Positions 12,830 through 25,153 of a stretch of 64,000 nt of DNA are shown here, one piece after another. The stretch is from Lasioglossum baleicum (lineage: Eukaryota > Arthropoda > Insecta > Hymenoptera > Halictidae), in assembly GCF_051020765.1 (NCBI RefSeq), contig NW_027469229.1:248001-312000 (forward strand), read 5' to 3'. How positions within the stretch are numbered: position 1 is the stretch's first letter; each line of letters opens with the position of its first letter. A program made the position numbers and the translations under genes. The notes under the pieces are model-generated. The model was not told the DNA's origin. It worked only from the letters and a program-made list of their open reading frames with translations, and searched no databases.

Positions 12830-15130
12830 TCCCGCAGGCTAGTCGAGTAAAAACACGTGCGAGAGGATGCACCCCGCAGGCCAGTCGAGTAAAAACACGT
12901 GCGAGAGGATGCATCCCGCAGGCTACTCGAGTAAAAACACGTGCGAGAGGATGCATCCCGCAGGCTAGTCGAGTAAAATCACGTGCGAGAGGATGCATCC
13001 CGCAGGCTAGTCGAATAAAAACACGTGCGAGAGGATGCATCCCGCAGGCTAGTCGAGTAAAAACACGTGCGAGAGGATGCATCCCGCAGGCTAGTCGAGT
13101 AAAAACACGTGCGAGAGGATGCACCCCGCAGGCTAGTAGAGTAAAAACACGTGCGAGAGGATGCATCCCGCAGGTTACTCGAGTAAAAACACGTGCGAGA
13201 GGATGCATCCCGCAGGCTAGTCGAGTAAAAACACGTGCGAGAGGATGCATCCCGCAGGCTAGTCGAGTAAAAACACGTGCGAGAGGATGCATCCCGCAGG
13301 CTAGTCGAGTAAAAACACGTGCGAGAGGATGCATCCCGCAGGCTAGTCAAGTGAAGAACACGTGCCAGAGGATGCGTCCCGCAGGCTAGTCGAGCAAAAA
13401 CAGGTGCGAGAGGATGCATCCCGCAGGCTAGTCGAGCAAAAACACGTGCGAGATGATGCATCCCGCAGGCTAGTCGAGTAAAAACACGTGCGAGAGGATT
13501 TATCCCGCAGGCTAGTCGAGTAAAAACACGTGCGAGAGGATGCACCCCGCAGGCTAGTCGAGTAAAAACACGTGCGAGAGGATGCATCCCGCAGACTACT
13601 CGAGTAAAAACACGTGCGAGAGGATGCATCCCGCAGGCTAGTCGAGTAAAAACACGTGCGAGAGGATGTATCCCGCAGGCTAGTCGAGTAAAAACACGTG
13701 CGAGAGGATGCATCCCGCAGGCTAGTCGAGTAAAAACACGTGCGAGAGGATGCATCCCGCAGGCTACTCGAGTAAAAACACGTGCGAGAGGATGCATCCC
13801 GCAGGCTAGTCGAGTAAAAACACGTGCGAGAGGATGCATCCCGCAGGCTACTCGAGTAAAAACACGTGCGAGAGGATGCATCCCGCAGGCTAGTCGAGTA
13901 AAAACACTTGCGAGAGGATGTATCCCGCAGGCTAGTCGAATAAAAACACGTGCGAGAGGATGCATCCCGCAGGCTAGTCGAGTAAAAACACGTGCGAGAG
14001 GATGCATCCCGCAGGCTAGTCGAGTACAAACACGTGCGAGAGGATGCTTCCCGCAGGCTAGTCGAGTAAAAACACGTGCGAGAGGATGCATCCCGCAGGC
14101 TAGTCGAGTAAAAACACGTGCGAGTGGATGCATCCCGCAGGCTAGTCGAGTAAAAACACGTGCGAGAGGTTGCATCCCGCAGGCTAGTCGAGTAAAAACA
14201 CGTGCGAGAGGATGCACCCCGCAGGCTAGTCGAGTAAAAACACGTGCGAGAGGATGCATCCCGCAGGCTACTCGAGTAAAAACACGTGCGAGAGGATGCA
14301 TCCCGCAGGTTACTCGAGTAAAAACACGTGCGAGAGGATGCATCCCGCAGGCTAGTCGAGTAAAAACACGTGCGAGAGGATGCATCCCGCAGGCTAGTCG
14401 AGTAAAAACACGTGCGAGAGGATGCATCCCGCAGGCTAGTCGAGTAAAAACACGTGCGAGAGGTTGCATCCCGCAGGCTAGTCGAGTAAAAACACGTGCG
14501 AGAGGATGCACCCCGCAGGCCAGTCGAGTAAAAACACGTGCGAGAGGATGCATCCCGCAGGCTACTCGAGTAAAAACACGTGCGAGAGGATGCATCCCGC
14601 AGGCTAGTCGAGTAAAATCACGTGCGAGAGGATGCATCCCGCAGGCTAGTCGAATAAAAACACGTGCGAGAGGATGCATCCCGCAGGCTAGTCGAGTAAA
14701 AACACGTGCGAGAGGATGCATCCCGCAGGCTAGTCGAGTAAAAACACGTGCGAGAGGATGCACCCCGCAGGCTAGTAGAGTAAAAACACGTGCGAGAGGA
14801 TGCATCCCGCAGGTTACTCGAGTAAAAACACGTGCGAGAGGATGCATCCCGCAGGCTAGTCGAGTAAAAACACGTGCGAGAGGATGCATCCCGCAGGCTA
14901 GTCGAGTAAAAACACGTGCGAGAGGATGCATCCCGCAGGCTAGTCGAGTAAAAACACGTGCGAGAGGATGCATCCCGCAGGCTAGTCAAGTGAAGAACAC
15001 GTGCCAGAGGATGCGTCCCGCAGGCTAGTCGAGCAAAAACAGGTGCGAGAGGATGCATCCCGCAGGCTAGTCGAGCAAAAACACGTGCGAGATGATGCAT
15101 CCCGCAGGCTAGTCGAGTAAAAACACGTGC
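12830..15130 (+). repeat. Block copied at offset 1639 bp (12.83-13.49 kb and 14.47-15.13 kb)
   Basis: About 16 monomers are repeated 1639 bp downstream, which is 39 monomers plus one base. The shared ordered variants are GCACCCCGCAGGCCAG, AAAATCACG, CTAGTAGAG, GGTTACTCG, GTCAAGTGAAGAACACG (13351 and 14990), GATGCGTCCC, ACAGGTGCGAG (13401 and 15040) and GAGATGATG. The copies part at GATTTATCC (about 13499), where the other copy has GATGCATCC. The extra base is the +1 marker lying inside the unit. Confidence 0.85.
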
Positions 15131-15899
15131 GAGAGGATGCATCCCGCAGGCTAGTCGAGTAAAAACACGTGCGAGAGGATGCATCCCGCAGGCTAGTCGA
15201 GTAAAAACACGTGCGAGAGGATGCATCCCGCAGGCTAGTCGAGTAAAAACACGTGCGAGAGGATGCACCCCGCAGGCTAGTCGAGTAAAAACACGTGCGA
15301 GAGGATGCATCCCGCAGGCTAGTCGAGTAAAAACACGTGCGAGAGGATGCACCCCGCAGGCTAGTCGAGTAAAAACACGTGCGAGAGGATGCATCCCGCA
15401 GACTACTCGAGTAAAAACACGTGCGAGAGGATGCATCCCGCAGGCTAGTCGAGTAAAAACACGTGCGAGAGGATGCATCCCGCAGGCTAGTCGAGTAAAA
15501 ACACGTGCGAGAGGATGCATCCCGCAGGCTAGTCGAGTAAAAACACGTGCGAGAGGATGCATCCCGCAGGCTACTCGAGTAAAAACACGTGCGAGAGGAT
15601 GCATCCCGCAGGCTAGTCGAGTAAAAACACGTGCGAGAGGATGCATCCCGCAGGCTAGTCGAGTAAAAACACGTGCGAGAGGATGCATCCCGCAGGCTAG
15701 TCGAGTAAAAACACGTGCGAGAGGATGCATCCCGCAGGCTAGTCGAATAAAAACACGTGCGAGAGGATGCATCCCGCAGGCTAGTCGAGTAAAAACACGT
15801 GCGAGAGGATGCATCCCGCAGGCTAGTCGAGTAAAAACACGTGCGAGAGGATGCTTCCCGCAGGCTAGTCGAGTAAAAACACGTGCGAGAGGATGCATC

Positions 15900-18800
15900 C
15901 CGCAGGCTAGTCGAGTAAAAACACGTGCGAGAGGATGCACCCCGCAGGCTAGTCGAGTAAAAACACGTGCGAGAGGATGCATCCCGCAGGCTACTCGAGT
16001 AAAAACACGTGCGAGAGGATGCATCCCGCAGGCTAGTCGAGTAAAATCACGTGCGAGAGGATGCATCGCGCAGGCTAGTCGAATAAAAACACGTGCGAGA
16101 GGATGCATTCCGCAGGCTAGTCGAGTAAAAACACGTGCGAGAGGATGCATCCCGCAGGCTAGTCGAGTAAAAACACGTGCGAGAGGATGCACCCCGCAGA
16201 CTAGTAGAGTAAAAACACGTGCGAGAGGATGCATCCCGCAGGTTACTCGAGTAAAAACACGTGCGAGAGGATGCATCCCGCAGGCTAGTCGAGTAAAAAC
16301 ACGTGCGAGAGGATGCATCCCGCAGGCTAGTCGAGTAAAAACACGTGCGAGAGGATGCATCCCGCAGGCTAGTCGAGTAAAAACACGTGCGAGAGGATGC
16401 ATCCCGCAGGCTAGTTGAGTGAAGAACACGTGCCAGAGGATGCATCCCGCAGGCTAGTCGAGTAAAAACACGTGCGAGAGGATGCATCCCGCAGGCTAGT
16501 CGGGCAAAATCACGTGCGAGAGGATGCATCCCGCAGGCTAGTCGTGTAAAAACACGTGCGAGAGGATGCATCCCGCAGGCTAGTCGAGCAAAAACACGTG
16601 CGAGAGGATGCATCCCGCAGGCTAGTCGAGTAAAAACACGTGCGAGAGGATGCACCCCGCAGGCTAGTCGAGTAAAAACACGTGCGAGAGGATGCATCCC
16701 GCAGGCTAGTCGAGTAAAAACACGTGCGAGAGGATGCACCCCGCAGGCTAGTCGAGTAAAAACACGTGCGAGAGGATGCATCCCGCAGGCTACTCGAGTA
16801 AAAACACGTGCGAGAGGATGCATCCCGCAGGCTAGTCGAGTAAAAACACGTGCGAGAGGATGCATCCCGCAGGCTAGTCGAGTAAAAACACTTGCGAGAG
16901 GATGTATCCCGCAGGCTAGTCGAATAAAAACACGTGCGAGAGGATGCATCCCGCAGGCTAGTCGAGTAAAAACACGTGCGAGAGGATGCATCCCGCAGGC
17001 TAGTCGAGTAAAAACACGTGCGAGAGGATGCTTCCCGCAGGCTAGTCGAGTAAAAACACGTGCGAGAGGATGCATCCCGCAGGCTAGTCGAGTAAAAACA
17101 CGTGCGAGAGGATGCATCCCGCAGGCTAGTCGAGTAAAAACACGTGCGAGAGGTTGCATCCCGCAGGCTAGTCGAGTAAAAACACGTGCGAGAGGATGCA
17201 CCCCGCAGGCCAGTCGAGTAAAAACACGTGCGAGAGGATGCATCCCGCAGGCTACTCGAGTAAAAACACGTGCGAGAGGATGCATCCCGCAGGCTAGTCG
17301 AGTAAAATCACGTGCGAGAGGATGCATCCCGCAGGCTAGTCGAATAAAAACACGTGCGAGAGGATGCATCCCGCAGGCTAGTCGAGTAAAAACACGTGCG
17401 AGAGGATGCATCCCGCAGGCTAGTCGAGTAAAAACACGTGCGAGAGGATGCTCCCCGCAGGCTAGTAGAGTAAAAACACGTGCGAGAGGATGCATCCCGC
17501 AGGCTAGTCGAGTAAAAACACGTGCGAGAGGATGCATCCCGCAGGCTAGTCGAGTAAAAACACGTGCGAGAGGATGCATCCCGCAGGCTAGTCGAGTAAA
17601 AACACGTGCGAGAGGATGCTTCCCGCAGGCTAGTCGAGTAAAAACACGTGCGAGAGGATGCATCCCGCAGGCTAGTCGAGTAAAAACACGTGCGAGTGGA
17701 TGCATCCCGCAGGCTAGTCGAGTAAAAACACGTGCGAGAGGTTGCATCCCGCAGGCTAGTCGAGTAAAAACACGTGCGAGAGGATGCACCCCGCAGGCTA
17801 GTCGAGTAAAAACACGTGCGAGAGGATGCATCCCGCAGGCTACTCGAGTAAAAACACGTGCGAGAGGATGCATCCCGCAGGCTAGTCGAGTAAAATCACG
17901 TGCGAGAGGATGCATCGCGCAGGCTAGTCGAATAAAAACACGTGCGAGAGGATGCATTCCGCAGGCTAGTCGAGTAAAAACACGTGCGAGAGGATGCATC
18001 CCGCAGGCTAGTCGAGTAAAAACACGTGCGAGAGGATGCACCCCGCAGGCTAGTAGAGTAAAAACACGTGCGAGAGGATGCATCCCGCAGGTTACTCGAG
18101 TAAAAACACGTGCGAGAGGATGCATCCCGCAGGCTAGTCGAGTAAAAACACGTGCGAGAGGATGCATCCCTTAGGCTAGTCGAGTAAAAACACGTGCGAG
18201 AGGATGCATCCCGCAGGCTAGTCGAGTAAAAACACGTGCGAGAGGATGCATCCCGCAGGCTAGTCGAGTGAAGAACACGTGCCAGAGGATGCATCCCGCA
18301 GGCTAGTCGAGTAAAAACACGTGCGAGAGGATGCATCCCGCAGGCTAGTCGGGCAAAATCACGTGCGAGAGGATGCATCCCGCAGGCTAGTCGTGTAAAA
18401 ACACGTGCGGGAGGATGCATCCCGCAGGCTAGTCGAGCAAAAACACGTGCGAGAGGATGCATCCCGCAGGCTAGTCGAGTAAAAACACGTGCGAGAGGAT
18501 GCACCCCGCAGGCTAGTCGAGTAAAAACACGTGCGAGAGGATGCATCCCGCAGGCTAGTCGAGTAAAAACACGTGCGAGAGCATGCACCCAGCAGGCTAG
18601 TCGAGTAAAAACACGTGCGAGAGGATGCATCCCGCAGGCTACTCGAGTAAAAACACGTGCGAGAGGATGCATCCCGCAGGCTAGTCGAGTAAAAACACGT
18701 GCGAGAGGATGCATCCCGCAGGCTAGTCGAGTAAAAACACTTGCGAGAGGATGTATCCCGCAGGCTAGTCGAATAAAAACACGTGCGAGAGGATGCATCC

Positions 18801-19340
18801 CGCAGGCTAGTCGAGTAAAAACACGTGCGAGAGGATGCATCCCGCAGGCTAGTCGAGTAAAAACACGTGCGAGAGGATGCTTCCCGCAGGCTAGTCGAGT
18901 AAAAACACGTGCGAGAGGATGCATCCCGCAGGCTAGTCGAGTAAAAACACGTGCGAGAGGATGCATCCCGCAGGCTAGTCGAGTAAAAACACGTGCGAGA
19001 GGTTGCATCCCGCAGGCTAGTCGAGTAAAAACACGTGCGAGAGGATGCACCCCGCAGGCCAGTCGAGTAAAAACACGTGCGAGAGGATGCATCCCGCAGG
19101 CTACTCGAGTAAAAACACGTGCGAGAGGATGCATCCCGCAGGCTAGTCGAGTAAAATCACGTGCGAGAGGATGCATCCCGCATGCTAGTCGAATAAAAAC
19201 ACGTGCGAGAGGATGCATCCCGCAGGCTAGTCGAGTAAAAACACGTGCGAGAGGATGCATCCCGCAGGCTAGTCGAGTAAAAACACGTGCGAGAGGATGC
19301 TCCCCGCAGGCTAGTAGAGTAAAAACACGTGCGAGAGGAT
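15900..19340 (+). repeat. Block copied at offset 1849 bp (15.9-17.49 kb and 17.75-19.34 kb)
   Basis: About 38 monomers recur at an offset of 44 monomers plus one base. Shared marks are AAAATCACG (16042 and 17891), the GTGAAGAACACG marker (16419 and 18268), GTCGGGCAAAATC, GTCGTGTAA, ACACTTGCG (16891 and 18740) and GATGCTCCCCG (17451 and 19300). The match ends where 17491 has CTAGTCG and 19340 has GTTACTCG. Edges are approximate. Confidence 0.82.
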
Positions 19341-20079
19341 GCATCCCGCAGGTTACTCGTTTAAAAACACGTGCGAGAGGATGCATCCCGCAGGCTAGTC
19401 GAGTAAAAACACGTGCGAGAGGATGCATCCCGCTGGCTAGTCGAGTAAAAACACGTGCGAGAGGATGCATCCCGCAGGCTAGTCGAGTAAAAACACGTGC
19501 GAGAGGATGCATCCCGCAGGCTAGTCGAGTAAAAACACGTGCGAGAGGATGCATCCCGCAGGCTAGTCGTGTAAAAACACGTGCGAGAGGATGCATCCCG
19601 CAGGCTAGTCGAGTGAAGAACACGTGCCAGAGGATGCGTCCCGCAGGCTAGTCGAGTAAAAACACGTGCGAGAGGATGCATCCCGCAGGCTAGTCGAGTA
19701 AAAACACGTGCGAGAGGATGCACCCCGCAGGCTAGTCGAGTAAAAACACGTGCGAGAGGATGCATCCCGCAGGCTAGTCGAGTAAAAACACGTGCGAGAG
19801 GATGCATCCCGCAGGCTACTCGAGTAAAAACACGTGCGAGAGGATGCATACCGCAGGCTAGTCGAGTAAAAACACGTGCGAAAGGATGCATCCCGCAGGC
19901 TAATCGAGTAAAAACACGTGCGAGAGGATGCACCCCGCAGGCTAGTCGAGTAAAAACACGTGCGAGAGGATGCATCCCGCAGGCTACTCGAGTAAAAACA
20001 CGTGCGAGAGGATGCATCCCGCAGGCTAGTCGAGTAAAAACACGTGCGAGAGGATGAATCCCGCAGGCTAGTCGAGTAA
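18903..20079 (+). repeat. 1177-bp higher-order unit, copy 1
   Basis: A unit of 28 monomers plus one base. It holds GCAGGCCAG (19055), GATGCTCCCC, GTTACTCGTTT, CCCGCTGGC, the +1 marker at 19613, GATGCGTCCC, ATGCATACC, GCGAAAGG with CTAATCG, and GATGAATCC. It is followed directly by a second copy. Edges were chosen from where the comparison at +1177 begins and where GTGCGAGAGG meets GTGCAAGAGG at about 20080 against 21257. Confidence 0.83.
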
Positions 20080-21256
20080 AAACACGTGCGAGAGGATGCA
20101 TCCCGCAGGCTAGTCGAGTAAAAACACGTGCGAGAGGATGCATCCCGCAGGCTAGTCGAGTAAAAACACGTGCGAGAGGTTGCATCCCGCAGGCTAGTCG
20201 AGTAAAAACACGTGCGAGAGGATGCACCCCGCAGGCCAGTCGAGTAAAAACACGTGCGAGAGGATGCATCCCGCAGGCTACTCGAGTAAAAACACGTGCG
20301 AGAGGATGCATCCCGCAGGCTAGTCGAGTAAAATCACGTGCGAGAGGATGCATCCCGCATGCTAGTCGAATAAAAACACGTGCGAGAGGATGCATCCCGC
20401 AGGCTAGTCGAGTAAAAACACGTGCGAGAGGATGCATCCCGCAGGCTAGTCGAGTAAAAACACGTGCGAGAGGATGCTCCCCGCAGGCTAGTAGAGTAAA
20501 AACACGTGCGAGAGGATGCATCCCGCAGGTTACTCGTTTAAAAACACGTGCGAGAGGATGCATCCCGCAGGCTAGTCGAGTAAAAACACGTGCGAGAGGA
20601 TGCATCCCGCTGGCTAGTCGAGTAAAAACACGTGCGAGAGGATGCATCCCGCAGGCTAGTCGAGTAAAAACACGTGCGAGAGGATGCATCCCGCAGGCTA
20701 GTCGAGTAAAAACACGTGCGAGAGGATGCATCCCGCAGGCTAGTCGAGTAAAAACACGTGCGAGAGGATGCATCCCGCAGGCTAGTCGAGTGAAGAACAC
20801 GTGCCAGAGGATGCGTCCCGCAGGCTAGTCGAGTAAAAACACGTGCGAGAGGATGCATCCCGCAGGCTAGTCGAGTAAAAACACGTGCGAGAGGATGCAC
20901 CCCGCAGGCTAGTCGAGTAAAAACACGTGCGAGAGGATGCATCCCGCAGGCTAGTCGAGTAAAAACACGTGCGAGAGGATGCATCCCGCAGGCTACTCGA
21001 GTAAAAACACGTGCGAGAGGATGCATACCGCAGGCTAGTCGAGTAAAAACACGTGCGAAAGGATGCATCCCGCAGGCTAATCGAGTAAAAACACGTGCGA
21101 GAGGATGCACCCCGCAGGCTAGTCGAGTAAAAACACGTGCGAGAGGATGCATCCCGCAGGCTACTCGAGTAAAAACACGTGCGAGAGGATGCATCCCGCA
21201 GGCTAGTCGAGTAAAAACACGTGCGAGAGGATGAATCCCGCAGGCTAGTCGAGTAA
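20080..21256 (+). repeat. 1177-bp higher-order unit, copy 2
   Basis: Tandem copy of the preceding unit, with GCAGGCCAG at +1177, the rare GTTACTCGTTT and CCCGCTGGC monomers, and the +1 marker at 20790. One visible difference is GTCGTGTAA near 19568 against GTCGAGTAA in this copy. Downstream the array runs into a relative of the 2058-bp unit (about 21226-22330). Confidence 0.83.
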
Positions 21257-24200
21257 AAACACGTGCAAGAGGATGCACCCCGCAGGCTAGTCGAGTAAAA
21301 ACACGTGCGAGAGGATGTATCCCGCAGGCTAGTCGAGTAAAAACACGTGCGAGAGGATGCATCCCGCAGGTTAGTCGAGTAAAATCACGTGCGAGAGGAT
21401 GCATCCCGCAGGCTAGTCGAATAAAAACACGTGCGAGAGGATGCATCCCGCATGCTAGTCGAGTAAAAACACGTGCGAGAGGATGCATCCCGCAGGCTAG
21501 TCGAGTAAAAACACGTGCGATACGATGCATCCCGCAGGCTAGTCGAGTAAAAACACGTGCGAGAGGATGCATCCCGCAGGCTAGTCGAGTAAAAACACGT
21601 GCGAGAGGATGCATCCCGCAGGCTAGTCGAGTAAAAACACGTGCGAGAGGATGCACCCCGCAGGCTAGTCGAGTAAAAACACATGCGAGAGGATGCATCC
21701 CGCAGACTACTCGAGTAAAAACACGTGAAAGAGGATGCATCCCGCAGGCTAGTCGAGTAAAAACACGTGCGAGAGGATGCATCCCGCAGGCTAGTCGAGT
21801 AAAAACACGTGCGAGATTATGCATCCCGCAGGCTAGTCGAGTAAAAACACGTGCGAGAGGATGCATCCCGCAGGCTACTCGAGTAAAAACACGTGCGAGA
21901 GGATGCATCCCGCAGGCTAGTCGAGTAAAAACACGTGCGAGAGGATGCATCACGCAGGCTAGTCGAGTAAAAACACGTGCGAGAGGATGCACCCCGCAGG
22001 CTAGTCAAGTAAAAACACTTGCGAGAGGATGTATCCCGCAGGCTAGTCGAATAAAAACACGTGCGAGAGGATGCATCCCGCAGGCTAGTCGAGTAAAAAC
22101 ACGTGCGAGAGGATGCATCCCGCAGGCTGGTCGAGTAAAAACACGTGCGAGAGGATGCTTCCCGCAGGCTAGTCGAGTAAAAACACGTGCGAGAGGATTC
22201 ATCCCGCAGGCTAGTCGAGTAAAAACACGTGCGAGAGGATGCATCCCGCAGGCTAGTCGAGTAAAAACACGTGCGAGAGGTTGCATCCCGCAGGCTAGTC
22301 GAGTAAAAACACGTGCGAGAGGATGCATCCCGCAGGCTAGTCGAGTAAAAACACGTGCGAGAGGATGCTTCCCGCAGGCTAGTCGAGTAAAAACACGTGC
22401 GAGGTTTTGTGGGATGCGCATGCGCAGGTTTTTTGGGATGCGCATGGCTAGTCGAGCAAAAACACGTGCGAGAGGATGCATCCCGCAGGCTAGTCGAGCA
22501 AAAACACGTGCGAGAGGATGCATCCCGCAGGCTAGTCGAGCAAAATCTCGTGCGAGAGGATGCATCCCGCAGACTAGTCGAGTAAAAACACGTGCGAGAG
22601 GATGCTTCCCGCAGGCTAGTCGAGTAAAAACACGTGCGAGAGGATGCTTCCCGCAGGCTAGTCGAGTAAAAACACGTGCGAGAGGATGCATCCCGCAGGC
22701 TAGTCGAGTAAAAACACGTGCAAGAGGATGCTTCCCGCAGGCTAGTCGAGTAAAAACACGTGCGAGAGGATGCATCCCGCAGGCTACTCGAGTAAAAACA
22801 CGTGCGAGAGGATGCATCCCGCAGGCTAGTCGAGTAAAAACACGTGCGAGGTTTTGTGGGATGCGCATGCGCAGGTTTTTTGGGATGCGCATGGCTAGTC
22901 GAGCAAAAACACGTGCGAGAGGATGCATCCCGCAGGGTAGTCGAGCAAAAACACGTGCGAGAGGATGCATCCCGCAGGCTAGTCGAGTAAAAACACGTGC
23001 GAGAGGATGCATCCTGCAGGCTAGTCGAGTAAAAACACGTGCGAGAGGATGTATCCCGCAGGCTAGTCGAGCAAAACCACGTGCGAGAGGATGCATCCCG
23101 CAGGCTAGTCGAGCAAAAACACGTGCGAGAGGATGCATCCCGCAGGCTAGTCGAGCAAAAACACGTGCGACAGGATGTATCCCGCAGGCTAGTCGAGTAA
23201 AAACACGTGCGAGAGGATGTATCCCGCAGGCTAGTCGAGTAAAAACACGTGCGGGAGGATGCATCCCGCAGGCTAGTCGAGTAAAAACACGGGCGAGAGG
23301 ATGCATCCCGCAGGCTAGTCGAGCAAAAACACGTGCGAGAGGATGCATCCCGCAGGCTAGTCGAGTAAAAACACGTGCGAGAGGATGAATCCCGCAGGCT
23401 AGTCGAGTAAAAACACGTGCGAGAGGATGCATCCCGCAGGCTAGTCGACCAAAAACACGTGCGAGAGGATGCATCCCGCAGGCTAGTCGAGTAAAAACAC
23501 GTGCGAGAGGATGCATCCTGCAGGCTAGTCGAGTAAAAACACGTGCGAGAGGATGTATCCCGCAGGCTAGTCGAGTAAAAACACGTGCGAGAGGATGCAT
23601 CCCGCAGGCTAGTCGAGTAAAAACACGTGCGAGAGGATGCATCCCGCAGGCTAGTCGAGTAAAAACACGTGCGAGGTTTTGTGGGATGCGCATGCGCAGG
23701 CTTTTTGGGATGCGCATGGCTAGTCGAGCATAAACACGTGCGAGAGGATGCATCCCGCAAGGTAGTCGAGTAAAAACACGTGCGAGAGGATGCATCCCGC
23801 AGGCTAGTCGAGTAAAAACACGTGCGAGAGGATGCATCCCGCAGGCTAGTCGAGCAAAAACACGTGCGAGAGGATGCATCCCGCAGGCTAGTCGAGCAAA
23901 AACACGTGCGAGATGATGCATCCCGCAGCCTAGTCGAGCACAAACACGTGCGAGGTTTTGTGGGATGCGCATGCGCAGGTTTTGTGGGATGCGCATGCGC
24001 AGGTTTTTTGGGATGCGCATGCGCAGGTTTTTTGGGATGCGCATGGCTAGTCGAGCAAAAACACGTGCGAGAGGATGCATCCCGCAGGCTAGTCGAGTAA
24101 AAACACGTGCGAGAGGATGCATCCCGCAGGCTAGTCGAGTAAAACACGTGCGAGGTTTTGTGGGATGCGCATGCGCAGCTTTTGTGGGATGCGCATGCGC

Positions 24201-24813
24201 AGGTTTTTTGGGATGCGCATGGCTAGTCGAGCAAAAACACGTGCGAGAGGATGCATCCCGCAGGCTAGTCGAGTAAAAACACGTGCGAGAGGATGCATCC
24301 CGCAGGCTAGTCGAATAAAACACGTGCGAGGTTTTGTGGGATGCGCATGCGCAGGTTTTGTGGGATGCGCATGCGCAGGTTTTTTGGGATGCGCATGGCT
24401 AGTCGAGCAAAAACACGAGCGAGAGGATGCATCCCGCAGGGTAGTCGAGTAAAAACACGTGCGAGAGGATGCATCCCGCAGGCTAGTCGAGTAAAAACAC
24501 GTGCGAGAGGATGCATCCCGCAGGCTAGTCGAGTAAAAACACGTGCGAGGTTTTGTGGGATGCGCATGCGCAGGTTTTTTGGGATGCGCATGGCTAGTCG
24601 ACCAAAAACACGTGCGAGAGGATGCATCCCGCAGGCTAGTCGAGTAAAAACACGTGCGAGGTTTTGTGGGATGCGCATGCGCAGGTTTTTTGGGATGCGC
24701 ATGGCTAGTCGAGCAAAAACACGTGCGAGAGGATGCATCCCGCAGGCTAGTCGAGCAAAAACACGTGCGAGAGGATGCATCCCGCAGGCTAGTCGAGTAA
24801 AAACACGTGCGAG

Positions 24814-25153
24814 CTTTTGTGGGATGCGCATGCGCAGGTTTTGTGGGATGCGCATGCGCAGGTTTTTTGGGATGCGCATGCGCAGGTTTTTTGGGATGCG
24901 CATGCGCAGGTTTTTTGGGATGCGCATGGTTAGTCGAGCAAAAACACGTGCGAGAGGATGCATCCCGCAGGCTAGTCGAGCAAAAACATGTGCGCGCGGA
25001 TGCATCCCGCAGGCTAGTCGAGTAAAAACACGTGCGAGCTTTTGTGGGATGCGCATGCGCAGGTTTTGTGGGATGCGCATGCGCAGGTTTTTTGGGATGC
25101 GCATGCGCAGGTTTTTTGGGATGCGCATGCGCAGGTTTTTTGGGATGCGCATG
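24814..25153 (+). repeat. Two 5-unit 24-mer clusters duplicated in tandem (225 bp)
   Basis: Two 115-bp clusters, at 24814-24928 and 25039-25153, start 225 bp apart and share three private marks: a first unit beginning CTTTTG, the order G-type, G-type, T-type, T-type, T-type, and a right flank GTTAGTCG. The spacer of 42-mers between them carries a small variant, GTGCGCGCGG. This is a local tandem duplication of a cluster plus flanking monomers. The same haplotype occurs again at 38775 and 44062. Confidence 0.9.

Larger units (their letters stand above)
3140..20805 (+). repeat. Eleven +1 phase markers in domain A
   Basis: A single-base insertion shifts the 42-bp phase at 3140, 7677, 8770, 9485, 11124, 13351, 14990, 16419, 18268, 19613 and 20790. 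The first reads GTGAAAAACACG. The other ten read GTGAAGAACACG and are followed by GTGCCAG in place of GTGCGAG. Consecutive spacings are 4537, 1093, 715, 1639, 2227, 1639, 1429, 1849, 1345 and 1177 bp, and each is a whole number of monomers plus one. The marker is therefore a single ancestral mutation carried along as one monomer of higher-order units of varying length. It is absent from domain B. Confidence 0.93.
1..22403 (+). repeat. 42-bp satellite array, domain A (pure 42-mer)
   Basis: Uninterrupted head-to-tail copies of a 42-bp monomer, all in one orientation. Landmarks are GCTAGTCGAG (1-10), an A5 tract (12-16), CACGTG (17-22), GGATGCATCC (28-37) and CGCAG (38-42). Base 1 is monomer position 21 and base 22403 is position 26. 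The length equals 533 periods plus eleven single-base insertions exactly, so there are no other net indels. The consensus is about 55% GC with four CpGs per monomer. Common variants are T11 to C, GTCGAG to GTCGAA, CTAGTCG to CTACTCG, GATGCATCC to GATGCACCC, GATGTATCC or GATGCTTCC, and AAAAACACG to AAAATCACG. These variants recur in fixed order and define higher-order units. No 24-mer cluster, gene, RNA gene or mobile element is seen. The species and chromosomal position cannot be told from the sequence. Confidence 0.98.
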
